From an uncultured Collinsella sp. (GTDB lineage: Bacteria; Actinomycetota; Coriobacteriia; Coriobacteriales; Coriobacteriaceae): DNA of 25,132 nt. A program made the translations under genes and the position numbers. Below the pieces are notes generated by a model. The model did not search any database. It was not told the DNA's origin and was given only the letters and a program-made list of their open reading frames with translations. This document shows positions 15,142 to 22,530 of the stretch, one piece after another. Every line of letters starts with the position of its first letter. The stretch's first letter is position 1. The stretch is taken from the NCBI GenBank assembly GCA_900551815.1, contig URXE01000036.1:1-25132 (forward strand), in the 5' to 3' direction.

Positions 15142-16659
15142 ATGTCGAGTCCGACACAAGAGAAGCTAACTCTGATGCGCTATATAGAGTTGCTCGAGGA
15201 AGATGACCTTGTTGTTTCCAAACCGAGCGCTTTGTGCGACCAGCGCATTGAGTTTGCGACTGACGACTCGCGCCAGGTGCGTCCGGGCACGTTGTTTGTC
15301 TGCAAGGGCCGTGCGTTTAAGCGCGAGTACCTGCTTTCGGCAATCGCCGATGGCGCCGTGGCCTACGTTTCCGAGGTCGATTACGATGTTGATCTTCCCG
15401 CGGTGATTGTGAGTGATATTCGCCGCACGCTCGCCGTGGTGGCAGATGCCTTTTATGGGCACCCGTCGGGCAAGGTGAAGGTCTGCGCCTTTACAGGCAC
15501 CAAGGGCAAGTCGACCTGTAGCTTTTATCTGCGCGGCATTCTCGTCAACGAGGCCAAGCTTACGGGCTGTCATCGACCCGCTCTTAATACGGGCATTGAA
15601 TTTGACGACGGCATCGAGGCGGGCCCTTCCAAGCTGACGACTCCCGAATCCTTCCTGCTGCAGTCTCGCATCGCACATGCTGCGGAGGCGGGTGCCCCGT
15701 GGTTGGTTATGGAGGCATCGAGCCAGGGCCTCAAATACGAGCGCACGGGCAAGATCGCCTTTGAAGTCGGCGCCTTTACCAATATCGGCGAGGATCACAT
15801 TTCGCCGATTGAGCATCCGACGCTCGAGGATTACTTTGCCAGCAAGCTCAAAATCTTCTCGCAGAGCCGTTTTGCCGTGGTCAATCTCGATATGGATAAG
15901 GTCGATCGCGTGCTCGAGGCGGCGTCTCGTTGCGAACGTACGGTGACGTTCTCCCTGACCGACGAGCGTGCCGACGTGCTTGCGCTGGCGATTCGTAATG
16001 GCGACTGCGGCGTGGTGGCAACGGTGCGCACGCCCCGCTTTACGCGCGACATTGTGATTCCCACGCCGGTTAAGTTCAATGTGTCCAACGCGCTTGCCGC
16101 TATTGCCTGCGCCGAGGCCCTGGGAATTTCCGAAGAGGGTATCGTCCACGGCTTTGAGGGCGTCTTCGTTCCCGGCCGTATGGAGCTCTATCCGTCCGTA
16201 TCGGGCAAAATCCTGGGCGTCGTCGATTTTGCACATAACGGCATGAGCCTCGAGACACTCCTGCGTGACTTGCGCGAGAACTATCCCGAGCGCGAGCTGG
16301 CGGTTGTATTTGGCGCTACGGGCGGTAAGGGTGTCGATCGACGCACCACGATGGGCATCGCCGCTGGCAAGTATGCCGACCGAATCGTGATTACCGAGGA
16401 TGACCCTGGCCCCGAAGACGTCGAGGATATTTGTGCCGAGATCGCGCGCAACGTTCAAGCGCAGGGAAATGATAACTGGCAAATCGTGACTGATCGCGTT
16501 GCCGCTATCGAGACTGCCGTGCGCGAAACCGTCCGTCCTGCCGTGGTCATCGTGACCGGTAAGGGCGAGGAAGAGCGTATGCTGCGCAAGAACGGACCCG
16601 AGCCTTGTGAGCGCGACGGTTCGATTCTCAAGCGCACCCTTGCGGCGTATGACGCCTAG
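15142..16659 (+). CDS. murE: MurE-family UDP-N-acetylmuramyl-tripeptide synthetase
   Basis: ATP-dependent cytosolic ligase that adds the third residue to UDP-MurNAc-L-Ala-D-Glu in peptidoglycan synthesis. The 505-residue protein has the Mur P-loop FTGTKGKST (117-125), MEASSQGL (190-197), the likely carbamylated Lys235 in FASKLK, VDFAHNG (361-367) and FGATGGKGVDRR (390-401). The substrate motif is DDPGPED (420-426), unlike the DNPR of mDAP enzymes and closer to the DDPN of streptococcal L-lysine MurE. L-Lys or L-Orn is therefore the likelier substrate; this is inference. AGAGAGG lies 7 bases before the ATG at 15142; an in-frame ATG at 15055 lacks a good ribosome site. First of a run with the HAD gene and murI. 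Confidence 0.9.
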   Translation: MSSPTQEKLTLMRYIELLEEDDLVVSKPSALCDQRIEFATDDSRQVRPGTLFVCKGRAFKREYLLSAIADGAVAYVSEVDYDVDLPAVIVSDIRRTLAVVADAFYGHPSGKVKVCAFTGTKGKSTCSFYLRGILVNEAKLTGCHRPALNTGIEFDDGIEAGPSKLTTPESFLLQSRIAHAAEAGAPWLVMEASSQGLKYERTGKIAFEVGAFTNIGEDHISPIEHPTLEDYFASKLKIFSQSRFAVVNLDMDKVDRVLEAASRCERTVTFSLTDERADVLALAIRNGDCGVVATVRTPRFTRDIVIPTPVKFNVSNALAAIACAEALGISEEGIVHGFEGVFVPGRMELYPSVSGKILGVVDFAHNGMSLETLLRDLRENYPERELAVVFGATGGKGVDRRTTMGIAAGKYADRIVITEDDPGPEDVEDICAEIARNVQAQGNDNWQIVTDRVAAIETAVRETVRPAVVIVTGKGEEERMLRKNGPEPCERDGSILKRTLAAYDA

Positions 16660-16689
16660 ACCAAGCCCCTTCTACGTAATGGAGTGACC

Positions 16690-17601
16690 ATGTCCCACAA
16701 CACCCTGCCGACCGTTGCCGAGCTTTCGGGCGAGATGCGCGAGCGTCTGGCCAAGGTCAAGTACGTCTTTACCGATCTGGACGCCACGATGCTCGCTCCC
16801 GGCTCGTGCGTATTGCGCGACAACGACGGAAATCCCTCGACCAAGCTCGTCGAGGCGGTCGTCGCGCTCGCTCGTGCCGGCATCCAGGTGGTTCCCACCT
16901 CGGGTCGCAACCGCACTATGATCCACGAGGACGCGCGCGTGCTCGGCCTCAACTCCTACATCGGCGAGATGGGCGGCCTGGTCATGTACGACCTCAAGGC
17001 CAACGATTGGGAGTACCTGACCGGCGACATGCCCTACGATCCCGCCTGTGGTCTCACGCCGCACCAGGTGATCGAGCAGACCGGTGTGTGCGAGAAAATT
17101 CTCGCTCGCTGGCCGCATAAGATCGAGTACCACAACGACATGTCGACCGGTTACAAGTACCGCGAGGTCACTGTCGGCATGCGCGGCGATGTGCCTGATG
17201 ACGAGGTTCAGGCCATCCTCGACGAGGCCGGCTGCGGCCTGGTTTGGGCCTGCAACGGCCATCTGACCCATCTGTCCAAACCGACGACGCTCGAGCTTAA
17301 TCGTGTTGAGGACGGTCGTGCCTTCAATATCAATCCGGCGGGCCTCAACAAGGGCGTTGCCATTGCGCGCTTCTGCGAGCACCTGGGGATCGAGCGCGAG
17401 GAGACGCTGGCGCTCGGCGACTCCGAGTCCGATTTCTACATGGCCGATCACGTGGGTACGTTCTGCTTGGTCGAGAACGGCCTGACCAGCGCCGGCGCGC
17501 CCGAGTTCTTGGACGCTTGCGACAACGCTTACGTCACGCGCGGCAAGATTGTCGACGGCTGGGCGGCAACGGCGGAGCTGCTCGTCGCGGCTCGTTCGTA
17601 G
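16690..17601 (+). CDS. HAD-superfamily (Cof-type) phosphatase
   Basis: A 303-residue haloacid-dehalogenase phosphatase of the Cof/IIB type with an inserted cap domain. Motif I is VFTDLDATML with nucleophile Asp29 and acid Asp31; motif II is VPTSGRNR; motif III is a lysine near NPAGLNKGVAI; motif IV is LALGDSESDFYMAD with the Mg-binding aspartates. Relatives act on sugar phosphates, phosphoglycolate-like compounds or flavin precursors, so the substrate cannot be named. GGAG precedes the ATG at 16690, and GTG at 16684 would add two residues. It begins 30 bases after murE and ends 53 before murI, so all three are probably co-transcribed. Confidence 0.88.
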   Translation: MSHNTLPTVAELSGEMRERLAKVKYVFTDLDATMLAPGSCVLRDNDGNPSTKLVEAVVALARAGIQVVPTSGRNRTMIHEDARVLGLNSYIGEMGGLVMYDLKANDWEYLTGDMPYDPACGLTPHQVIEQTGVCEKILARWPHKIEYHNDMSTGYKYREVTVGMRGDVPDDEVQAILDEAGCGLVWACNGHLTHLSKPTTLELNRVEDGRAFNINPAGLNKGVAIARFCEHLGIEREETLALGDSESDFYMADHVGTFCLVENGLTSAGAPEFLDACDNAYVTRGKIVDGWAATAELLVAARS

Positions 17602-17654
17602 CGCGGCCCTATCGTTCTGAGCCATATCTTTTCGAGAGAGAATCTGGTGAGGTA

Positions 17655-18539
17655 ATGTCCGATATCGAGAATCTGGCTGGCGACACGCGCCCCATTGGCG
17701 TATTCGACTCGGGTCTGGGCGGTCTGACGGTTGCACGCGCCATCGCGACGGCGCTGCCGCATGAGTCCGTCTACTACTTCGGCGACACCAAACGTTGCCC
17801 TTATGGCACCCGCACCGAGGACGAGGTGCGCTCGTTTGCGCTGCAGGCGGGCCGCTGGCTGTCGAAGCACGACGTCAAGATCATGGTCATCGCCTGCAAC
17901 ACGGCGACCGCAGCGGCCTTGCGTCTGGCTCAGCAGGTGCTCGACGTTCCCGTCATCGGTGTGATCGCACCGGGCGCACGCGCGGCAATCAACAGCACCC
18001 GCACGCGCCGGGTGGGCGTGCTCGCCACCAACCTCACCATTCGCTCAGGCGCTTACACGCGTGCCATTCAGGACCTGGATGCCGGCGTCGACGTATACGG
18101 CTGCCCTGCCTCGAGTTTTGTCGAGGTCGTCGAGCACGAGCTCGCCTCGGGTGCGCATCTGCAGGAGCAGTGGCTCGAGAACGAGGACATCTTCGATACG
18201 CCGGCCGTGCGAGCGCTGGTCGGCGCCACGGTTGAGCCGCTGCGCGATCGCGGAATCGATACCGTGGTGCTCGGCTGCACGCACTTTCCGCTGCTCGTGG
18301 GGCCTATTCGCCATGCGCTGGGACCCGGGGTGCGCGTGGTGAGTTCCGCCGAGGAGACTACGCGCGAGCTGACCGATATCCTCACGCGCCGCGAGCAGCT
18401 GGCGGGCGACGCTGCCGAGCCGCAGCATCGCTTTGCCACCACCTCTGACAACATTGCCGAGTTTGCGGTGGCGGGTAGCTTTATCTTTGGCCAGCCGCTC
18501 AAAAGCATCGAGCATGTCGATATCGACGAACTGAAATAG
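17655..18539 (+). CDS. murI: Glutamate racemase
   Basis: Cofactor-independent racemase that supplies D-glutamate for peptidoglycan precursors in the cytosol. The 294-residue protein has the family start [13 protein letters not shown] (14-26) and [11 protein letters not shown] (41-51), and the two catalytic cysteines Cys81 in ACNTATA and Cys208 in GCTHFPLL. The ATG at 17655 is preceded by GGTGAGG; an earlier in-frame start at 17517 would overlap the HAD gene and lacks homology. Neighbours murE upstream and rph/rdgB downstream match a common murI-rph-rdgB arrangement in Gram-positive bacteria. Confidence 0.97.
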   Translation: MSDIENLAGDTRPIGVFDSGLGGLTVARAIATALPHESVYYFGDTKRCPYGTRTEDEVRSFALQAGRWLSKHDVKIMVIACNTATAAALRLAQQVLDVPVIGVIAPGARAAINSTRTRRVGVLATNLTIRSGAYTRAIQDLDAGVDVYGCPASSFVEVVEHELASGAHLQEQWLENEDIFDTPAVRALVGATVEPLRDRGIDTVVLGCTHFPLLVGPIRHALGPGVRVVSSAEETTRELTDILTRREQLAGDAAEPQHRFATTSDNIAEFAVAGSFIFGQPLKSIEHVDIDELK

Positions 18540-18594
18540 ATGTAGGGTTACCGTCCAAAGACTTGCCCTCTTCTTCTGCCGAAAGGATATTTCT

Positions 18595-19320
18595 ATGGAG
18601 TACATGCAGGTCAACCGCGCCAACGGCCGTGCCGCCAATGAGCTGCGCCCCGTCAAGCTCACTCGTGGTGTTATGAAACATGCCCACGGCTCGTGCCTGG
18701 CTGAGTTCGGCGACACGCGCGTGCTGTGTGCCGCCACAATTGAGGAGGGCGTGCCGGGCTGGCGCAAGGGCGCCAAGGCCGGTTGGGTAACCGCAGAGTA
18801 TGCCATGCTGCCGGCATCGACCGGCAAGCGTTGTAAGCGCGAGCACGCCAAGCGTAAGGGCCGCTCCATGGAGATCGAGCGCCTCATCGGCCGCAGCCTG
18901 CGTACCGTCGTCAACATGAAGGCGCTCGGCGAGTACACCGTCACCGTCGACTGCGATGTGATCCAGGCGGATGGCGGCACGCGTACGGCGAGCATTACCG
19001 GTGCCTGGCTGGCGCTGCACGACGCCCTTGCTATGTGGGTCGAGACCGGCAAGATCGAGCGCATTCCGCTTACGGGCCAGGTTGCTGCCATCTCTATGGG
19101 CGTTGTCGACGGCAACACCCTGCTCGACCTCGATTATTCCGAGGACAGCCACGCCGAGGTCGACATGAATCTCGTCGCTACCGACACCGGCGAGATGATT
19201 GAGCTCCAGGGTACCGGCGAGCAGGCACCCTTCGACCGCAAGCGTCTCAACGCCCTGCTCGACTTGGGCGACAAGGGCATCGCCGAGCTCATCGAACTCC
19301 AGCGCCAAGCCCTCGCCTAA
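18595..19320 (+). CDS. rph: Ribonuclease PH
   Basis: Phosphorolytic 3'-5' exoribonuclease that trims tRNA 3' ends, working as a hexameric ring. The 241-residue protein follows the E. coli enzyme closely: [72 protein letters not shown] and a [20 protein letters not shown] end. AAAGGA lies 7 bases before the ATG at 18595; an ATG three codons on is possible. It follows murI by 55 bases and ends directly at a hairpin terminator that separates it from rdgB. Confidence 0.97.
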   Translation: MEYMQVNRANGRAANELRPVKLTRGVMKHAHGSCLAEFGDTRVLCAATIEEGVPGWRKGAKAGWVTAEYAMLPASTGKRCKREHAKRKGRSMEIERLIGRSLRTVVNMKALGEYTVTVDCDVIQADGGTRTASITGAWLALHDALAMWVETGKIERIPLTGQVAAISMGVVDGNTLLDLDYSEDSHAEVDMNLVATDTGEMIELQGTGEQAPFDRKRLNALLDLGDKGIAELIELQRQALA

Positions 19321-19357
19321 CCTGCCAAAAAGGGACAGGTTTATTTTGGCAGGTTTT
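19321..19357 (+). terminator. Hairpin terminator after rph with a GGGACAGG loop
   Basis: CCTGCCAAAA (19321-19330) and TTTTGGCAGG (19344-19353) form a perfect 10-bp stem directly after the rph stop, followed by four T. The 13-base loop is AGGGACAGGTTTA. The same GGGAC(A/G)GG...TTATTT core recurs near 20596-20610, so the hairpin may be a member of a dispersed repeat that also terminates transcription. Confidence 0.75.
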
Positions 19358-19462
19358 ATCTGCGGAAACGCTGAACTGTAAGGCTGCTGCCGCGCGAGGG
19401 GAGGGGCTTGAGAGCCTAATTACCTTTTGTGTGGCGTTGTTATAAGAACAAGGAGGCCACTC

Positions 19463-20104
19463 ATGGCACTTGAGAAGATCGACATCGACACCCTCGACCC
19501 GGCAGCGACCATCGTCGTGGCAACGGGCAACGCCCATAAGCTCACCGAGATCGAGGCCATTTTGGGCAAGGTTATGCCTGAGGTTCGCTTTGTGGCGCTC
19601 GGCCAGCTGGGCGATTTTGAGGACCCCGAGGAAAACGGCACGACGTTTTTGGAGAACGCCATCATCAAGGCCCAGGCTGCGGTGGAGGAGACGGGCCTTA
19701 TGGCCATTGCCGACGATTCGGGCCTGGTCGTCGACGCGCTGGATGGTGAGCCCGGTGTGTATAGCGCGCGCTACGCGGGCGTTCACGGCGACGATGCCGC
19801 CAACAATGCCAAACTGCTCGTGAATCTGGAGGGCGTGGCCGACGAGGACCGCACTGCGCGCTTTATGAGTGTCGTCGCGCTCATCGACACGGACGGTTTG
19901 GTCACCTATGGTGAGGGCGCCTGCGAGGGCGTTATCGCACATGAGGGCCGCGGCGATCACGGCTTTGGCTACGACCCGCTGTTCCTGCCGGTCGACACGC
20001 CGGGCAAGACCATGGCCGAGTTGACGGCGGACGAGAAGAACGTCATCAGCCATCGATTCCATGCGCTCGAGCACCTATCCGCCAAACTGACGGGCGAGGA
20101 GTAG
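19463..20104 (+). CDS. rdgB: XTP/dITP diphosphatase (HAM1/RdgB family)
   Basis: House-cleaning nucleotidase that converts dITP, XTP and ITP to monophosphates and so keeps deaminated purines out of DNA and RNA. The 213-residue protein has VVATGNAHKLTEI (18-30), the metal-binding pair Asp84-Asp85 in IADDSGLVVDAL, a PGVYSARYAG block, GFGYDPLF and SHRFHAL near the end. AAGGAGG precedes the ATG at 19463; an upstream in-frame start at 19427 would add 12 residues without homology. It is followed after three bases by dtd. Confidence 0.96.
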   Translation: MALEKIDIDTLDPAATIVVATGNAHKLTEIEAILGKVMPEVRFVALGQLGDFEDPEENGTTFLENAIIKAQAAVEETGLMAIADDSGLVVDALDGEPGVYSARYAGVHGDDAANNAKLLVNLEGVADEDRTARFMSVVALIDTDGLVTYGEGACEGVIAHEGRGDHGFGYDPLFLPVDTPGKTMAELTADEKNVISHRFHALEHLSAKLTGEE

Positions 20105-20107
20105 GCC

Positions 20108-20554
20108 GTGCGTGCGGTGGTGCAGCGCGTGCTCAACGCCGGCGTGACGGTCGAGGGCGAGTGCGTGGGCCAAATCGGGCGCGGCTATCTGGTGCTGCTG
20201 GGCGTGGGCCACGGCGACACGCGCGCCGAGGCCGATAAGCTGTGGGGCAAGCTCCGGGGCTTGCGCATTAACGAGGACGAGAACGGCAAGACCAACCTGG
20301 CACTTGCCGATGTCGACGGCGAGGTTCTCGTGGTGTCGCAGTTCACGCTGTTCGCCGATTGCCGTCACGGCCGCCGTCCATCGTTTACGGATGCCGGCGC
20401 CCCCGATGTCGCCAACGAGCTCTACGAGTACTTCCTGACGCTCGCTCGCCAAGACGTCGAGCACGTAGCACATGGCATCTTCGGCGCCGATATGAAAGTC
20501 GACTTGGTCAACGACGGTCCGTTCACCATCGTCCTGGACACCGATACTCTGTAA
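20108..20554 (+). CDS. dtd: D-aminoacyl-tRNA deacylase
   Basis: Removes D-amino acids mischarged onto tRNA, acting as a homodimer in the cytosol. The 148-residue protein has the two family motifs [17 protein letters not shown] (77-93) and NDGPFT (135-140), the latter holding the cis Gly-Pro that excludes L-amino acids. It starts with GTG three bases after the rdgB stop, using GAGGAG that overlaps the end of rdgB. A genome making D-Glu for its wall (murI nearby) gains from this proofreader. Its stop codon lies inside a 20-bp palindrome. Confidence 0.95.
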   Translation: MRAVVQRVLNAGVTVEGECVGQIGRGYLVLLGVGHGDTRAEADKLWGKLRGLRINEDENGKTNLALADVDGEVLVVSQFTLFADCRHGRRPSFTDAGAPDVANELYEYFLTLARQDVEHVAHGIFGADMKVDLVNDGPFTIVLDTDTL

Positions 20555-20572
20555 GTAGCTAATTAGCTACTT
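20553..20572. repeat. Perfect 20-bp palindrome at the end of dtd
   Basis: AAGTAGCTAATTAGCTACTT is fully self-complementary and includes the last two bases of the dtd stop codon. A third copy of the half-site lies at 20609. It may act as an operator, or as part of a larger hairpin with that copy. Confidence 0.8.
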
Positions 20573-20622
20573 GCGTGGGGTTGTTAGTCAATTTGGGACG
20601 GGGCTTATTTAGCTACTTGCGT
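20563..20622. repeat. 14-bp direct repeats flanking a GGGACGGG core
   Basis: TTAGCTACTTGCGT occurs at 20563-20576 and again, identical, at 20609-20622. Between them lies TTTGGGACGGGGCTTATTT (20592-20610). The left arm AAGTAGCTAA (20553-20562) is also complementary to TTAGCTACTT at 20609-20618, so the core can be looped out. The right copy overlaps the -35 of veg. Confidence 0.8.
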
Positions 20623-20646
20623 ATGGCCACAACAGGGTGCTATAGT
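20617..20646 (+). promoter_or_regulatory. Promoter of veg-ispE
   Basis: TTGCGT (20617-20622) and TATAGT (20641-20646) are 18 bases apart, with TGC forming an extended -10. The -35 lies in the second TTAGCTACTTGCGT repeat, so a protein binding the repeat would affect transcription. The start would be near 20653. Confidence 0.65.
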
Positions 20647-20666
20647 ATTAGAGTTTTGTCTATCTT

Positions 20667-20686
20667 AGGGGTATTATCCCCTTTTT
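20667..20686 (+). terminator. Small leader hairpin with T run before veg
   Basis: AGGGG (20667-20671) pairs with CCCCT (20678-20682) and runs into five T. It lies about 15 bases after the predicted start of transcription and 28 before the veg ATG. The five-base stem is weak; it may cause partial early termination. Confidence 0.35.
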
Positions 20687-20713
20687 GAATTACACCTTCT
20701 GGAGGCCCTGTTC

Positions 20714-21010
20714 ATGGAAGAGATGGAAGTCAATCACGTCGACGACATCCACGAGAAGCTGACCGATATGGTGGGCGATCGCGTTAAGGTGAAGGCCAAC
20801 ATGGGCCGCACCCGCGTCGTCGAGCGCATGGGCACCATCAAGAGCGTCCATCCGGCAGTCTTTATCGTCGAGGTCGACGAGCGCCGTGGCCGCAAGTCGC
20901 GTCAGTCCTACCAGTATATTGATGTTCTCACCGGCCAGGTCGAGCTATTCGACCCCGAGAGCGGCGAGCACATTTTTACCCCGCTCGGCAATCAGCTCGA
21001 GGAGCACTAG
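20714..21010 (+). CDS. veg: Veg family protein
   Basis: Small protein of the Veg family (formerly DUF1021). In B. subtilis Veg is highly transcribed and has been linked to biofilm gene control; the molecular role is unclear. The 98-residue protein shows the family pattern DRVKVKANMGRTRVVERMGTI (21-41), VHPAVFIVEVD and SYQYIDVLTGQVEL, a small beta-rich fold. GGAGG (20701-20705) precedes the ATG at 20714; ATG at 20723 is an alternative. It lies two bases before ispE, an order also seen in Bacillus (veg near ispE), which supports the identification. Confidence 0.9.
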   Translation: MEEMEVNHVDDIHEKLTDMVGDRVKVKANMGRTRVVERMGTIKSVHPAVFIVEVDERRGRKSRQSYQYIDVLTGQVELFDPESGEHIFTPLGNQLEEH

Positions 21011-21012
21011 CG

Positions 21013-21909
21013 GTGACCGATTGGTCCCTGACCCTTTCCGCGCCGGCAAAGATCAACCTCTATCTGGGGGTTCATACCGAGCGCGACGACCGCGGCTACC
21101 ATAAGGTCGATTCCCTGATGGCAACCGTCGGCCTTGTCGATATCGTGACGGTTACGCCGGCACAGGCGCTGACCGTTCAGACGATTCCGGCATCCGATTT
21201 TCCCATGCAAAAGAATACGGCGTATCGTGCGGCCGCTGCTATGGCCGAGCATTATGGTCGCGAAGCCAATGTCTGCATCACGATCGAGAAGCGCATCCCG
21301 TTGTGTGCCGGCCTGGGCGGTCCTTCGACGGATGCCGCGGCGGTCATTGTCGCCTTGGCAGAGAGTTGGGGCATCGACCGTGCCGATTCCGCGCTGGACA
21401 ACATCGCGCGCGGCATTGGCGCCGACGTTCCCTTCTTTTTGCATGCCAGCCCTGCATTTTACGTGGGTGGGGGAGACGTGCTGGCAACCGAGTACCCCGC
21501 ACTACCCGCGACACCCGTCGTGCTGGTCAAGCCGCGCGAGGCAAGCGTTTCAACAATTGAAGCCTATCGACGTTTTGACGAGACCCCAGCGCCTGCGGAC
21601 AAGCCCGGAGCGATCGCATCTGCCCTTCGCTCGGGAGATGCAGGGGCGGCCTACGCGCTCGTCCACAACAACCTGGGTGTCATTTCCGCGCAGATGGAGC
21701 CGCGGATTCAAACGGTGCTTGACTGGCTTCGTTCACAGGACGGTACCATTGCCGTAAACGTGTGCGGTTCGGGTGCCTGCTCGTTTGCTCTCTGTGATAC
21801 CGCCGCCACGGCAGTCAATCTTGCGGCAGACGCTCAACAAAACGGCTGGTGGGCTTATGCAACGGAGCTCGTTTCCGACACGGTTCGCATTGAAGCGCCA
21901 AAGAAGTAA
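21013..21909 (+). CDS. ispE: 4-diphosphocytidyl-2-C-methyl-D-erythritol kinase
   Basis: GHMP kinase of the MEP isoprenoid pathway; phosphorylates CDP-methylerythritol in the cytosol. The 298-residue protein has the first motif SAPAKINLYLGV with Lys13, a second motif GLGGPSTDAAA (100-110) and GIGADVPFF with the likely catalytic Asp. The glycine-rich loop normally reads GLGGGSSDAAA; Pro104 and Thr106 are unusual here. A third motif, VCGSGACSFAL, lies near the C terminus. Start is GTG, two bases after veg, with a GGAG-type site in the end of veg. Confidence 0.95.
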   Translation: MTDWSLTLSAPAKINLYLGVHTERDDRGYHKVDSLMATVGLVDIVTVTPAQALTVQTIPASDFPMQKNTAYRAAAAMAEHYGREANVCITIEKRIPLCAGLGGPSTDAAAVIVALAESWGIDRADSALDNIARGIGADVPFFLHASPAFYVGGGDVLATEYPALPATPVVLVKPREASVSTIEAYRRFDETPAPADKPGAIASALRSGDAGAAYALVHNNLGVISAQMEPRIQTVLDWLRSQDGTIAVNVCGSGACSFALCDTAATAVNLAADAQQNGWWAYATELVSDTVRIEAPKK

Positions 21910-21944
21910 AAATTTCTCTAGCACATGGCGGAAATCTTTGTTAC

Positions 21945-21950
21945 TATAGT
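21945..21950 (+). promoter_or_regulatory. Probable -10 element for tRNA-Pro
   Basis: TATAGT ends nine bases before the mature tRNA 5' end, which puts the expected start about two bases upstream of it. No good -35 is visible at 16-18 bases. No terminator is seen between ispE and this point. Confidence 0.45.
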
Positions 21951-21958
21951 CGAGCTAA

Positions 21959-22035
21959 CGGGTTGTGGCTCAGTTTGGTAGAGCACTGCGTTCGGGACGC
22001 AGGGGTCGCTGGTTCAAATCCAGTCAACCCGACCA
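21959..22035 (+). tRNA. tRNA-Pro (anticodon CGG)
   Basis: Acceptor CGGGTTG/CAACCCG, D-stem GCTC/GAGC, anticodon stem CTGCG/CGCAG with loop TTCGGGA giving anticodon CGG, T-arm CTGG-TTCAAAT-CCAG, discriminator A and encoded CCA (22033-22035). It is 77 bases long and similar to E. coli tRNA-Pro(CGG). Confidence 0.97.
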
Positions 22036-22045
22036 GAGCATGAGG

Positions 22046-22074
22046 AGGGACCGCTTCTTGCGGTCCCTTTTTTT
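22046..22074 (+). terminator. Intrinsic terminator of tRNA-Pro
   Basis: AGGGACCGC (22046-22054) pairs perfectly with GCGGTCCCT (22060-22068) around a five-base loop and runs into seven T. It starts 11 bases after the tRNA CCA. Confidence 0.93.
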
Positions 22075-22082
22075 AGCTATTG

Positions 22083-22111
22083 TTGTGATACCGCGATACC
22101 CGCGGTATACT
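22083..22111 (+). promoter_or_regulatory. tatA promoter with an inverted repeat in its spacer
   Basis: TTGTGA (22083-22088) and TATACT (22106-22111) are exactly 17 bases apart. Between and overlapping them, ATACCGC (22088-22094) and GCGGTAT (22102-22108) form a perfect 7-bp inverted repeat that a repressor could occupy. Confidence 0.65.
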
Positions 22112-22147
22112 CATTCGAGCTTGTCTCGCTGTATTGTGGAGGTCTAC

Positions 22148-22423
22148 ATGTTTGGACTGAGGGCTCCTGAGCTCATCATTATTCTCGTTGTTGTCCTGAT
22201 TATCTTTGGGCCTAAGAACCTGCCGAAGCTCGGTAAGTCCCTCGGCTCTACCGTCAAGAATATCCGCGAGGGTATGGAGGGCGACGATAAGGGCGAAACC
22301 AAGCAGGCCGAGGACGTTGTGGTCGAGGAGTCCAAGGAGGACAAGGAGATCGCAGAGCTCGAGGCCAAGCTCGCTGCTGCCAAGCAAAAGAAGGCAGAGG
22401 ACAGCGACGCGGACGCAGAGTAG
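22148..22423 (+). CDS. tatA: Twin-arginine translocase subunit TatA
   Basis: Pore-forming subunit of the Tat system, which exports folded proteins with twin-arginine signals across the cell membrane. The 91-residue protein has a short N-terminal membrane helix (about residues 6-21, [19 protein letters not shown]), the hinge [10 protein letters not shown] (20-29), an amphipathic helix to about 45, and a long acidic, Lys/Glu/Ala-rich tail. TGGAGG precedes the ATG at 22148; upstream in-frame codons run back into tRNA-Pro and are not coding. It stands alone: tatC and tatB are not in the window. TatE/TatB-like function cannot be fully excluded. Confidence 0.93.
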   Translation: MFGLRAPELIIILVVVLIIFGPKNLPKLGKSLGSTVKNIREGMEGDDKGETKQAEDVVVEESKEDKEIAELEAKLAAAKQKKAEDSDADAE

Positions 22424-22448
22424 TCCCATCCCTTTGGGGTGAGCACCT

Positions 22449-22481
22449 GACCGGCTTGCCCGCAGGCTTGCCGGTCTTTTT
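22449..22481 (+). terminator. Intrinsic terminator of tatA
   Basis: GACCGGC (22449-22455) pairs with GCCGGTC (22470-22476) and is followed by five T. A second pairing, TTGCC with GGCTT-like sequence, lies in the loop. Confidence 0.85.
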
Positions 22482-22489
22482 CGTTTTTG

Positions 22490-22517
22490 TTGACAGTTGA
22501 TCGTTACATCATAGTTG
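22490..22517 (+). promoter_or_regulatory. Possible greA promoter
   Basis: A perfect TTGACA -35 (22490-22495) is clear. The matching -10 is poor: TAGTTG at 16 bases (22512-22517) is the best I find. It lies between the tatA terminator and the greA start. Confidence 0.45.
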
Positions 22518-22530
22518 GGGAGATATCCGT

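Noticed and set aside
15166..16482. Minus-strand open frame opposite murE
   Set aside because: Lies wholly within the MurE coding region and shows no motifs; a shadow frame.
19438..19446. Extended -10 TGTTATAAG as an rdgB promoter
   Set aside because: The start would fall inside the AAGGAGG ribosome site, leaving almost no leader, and no -35 is visible.
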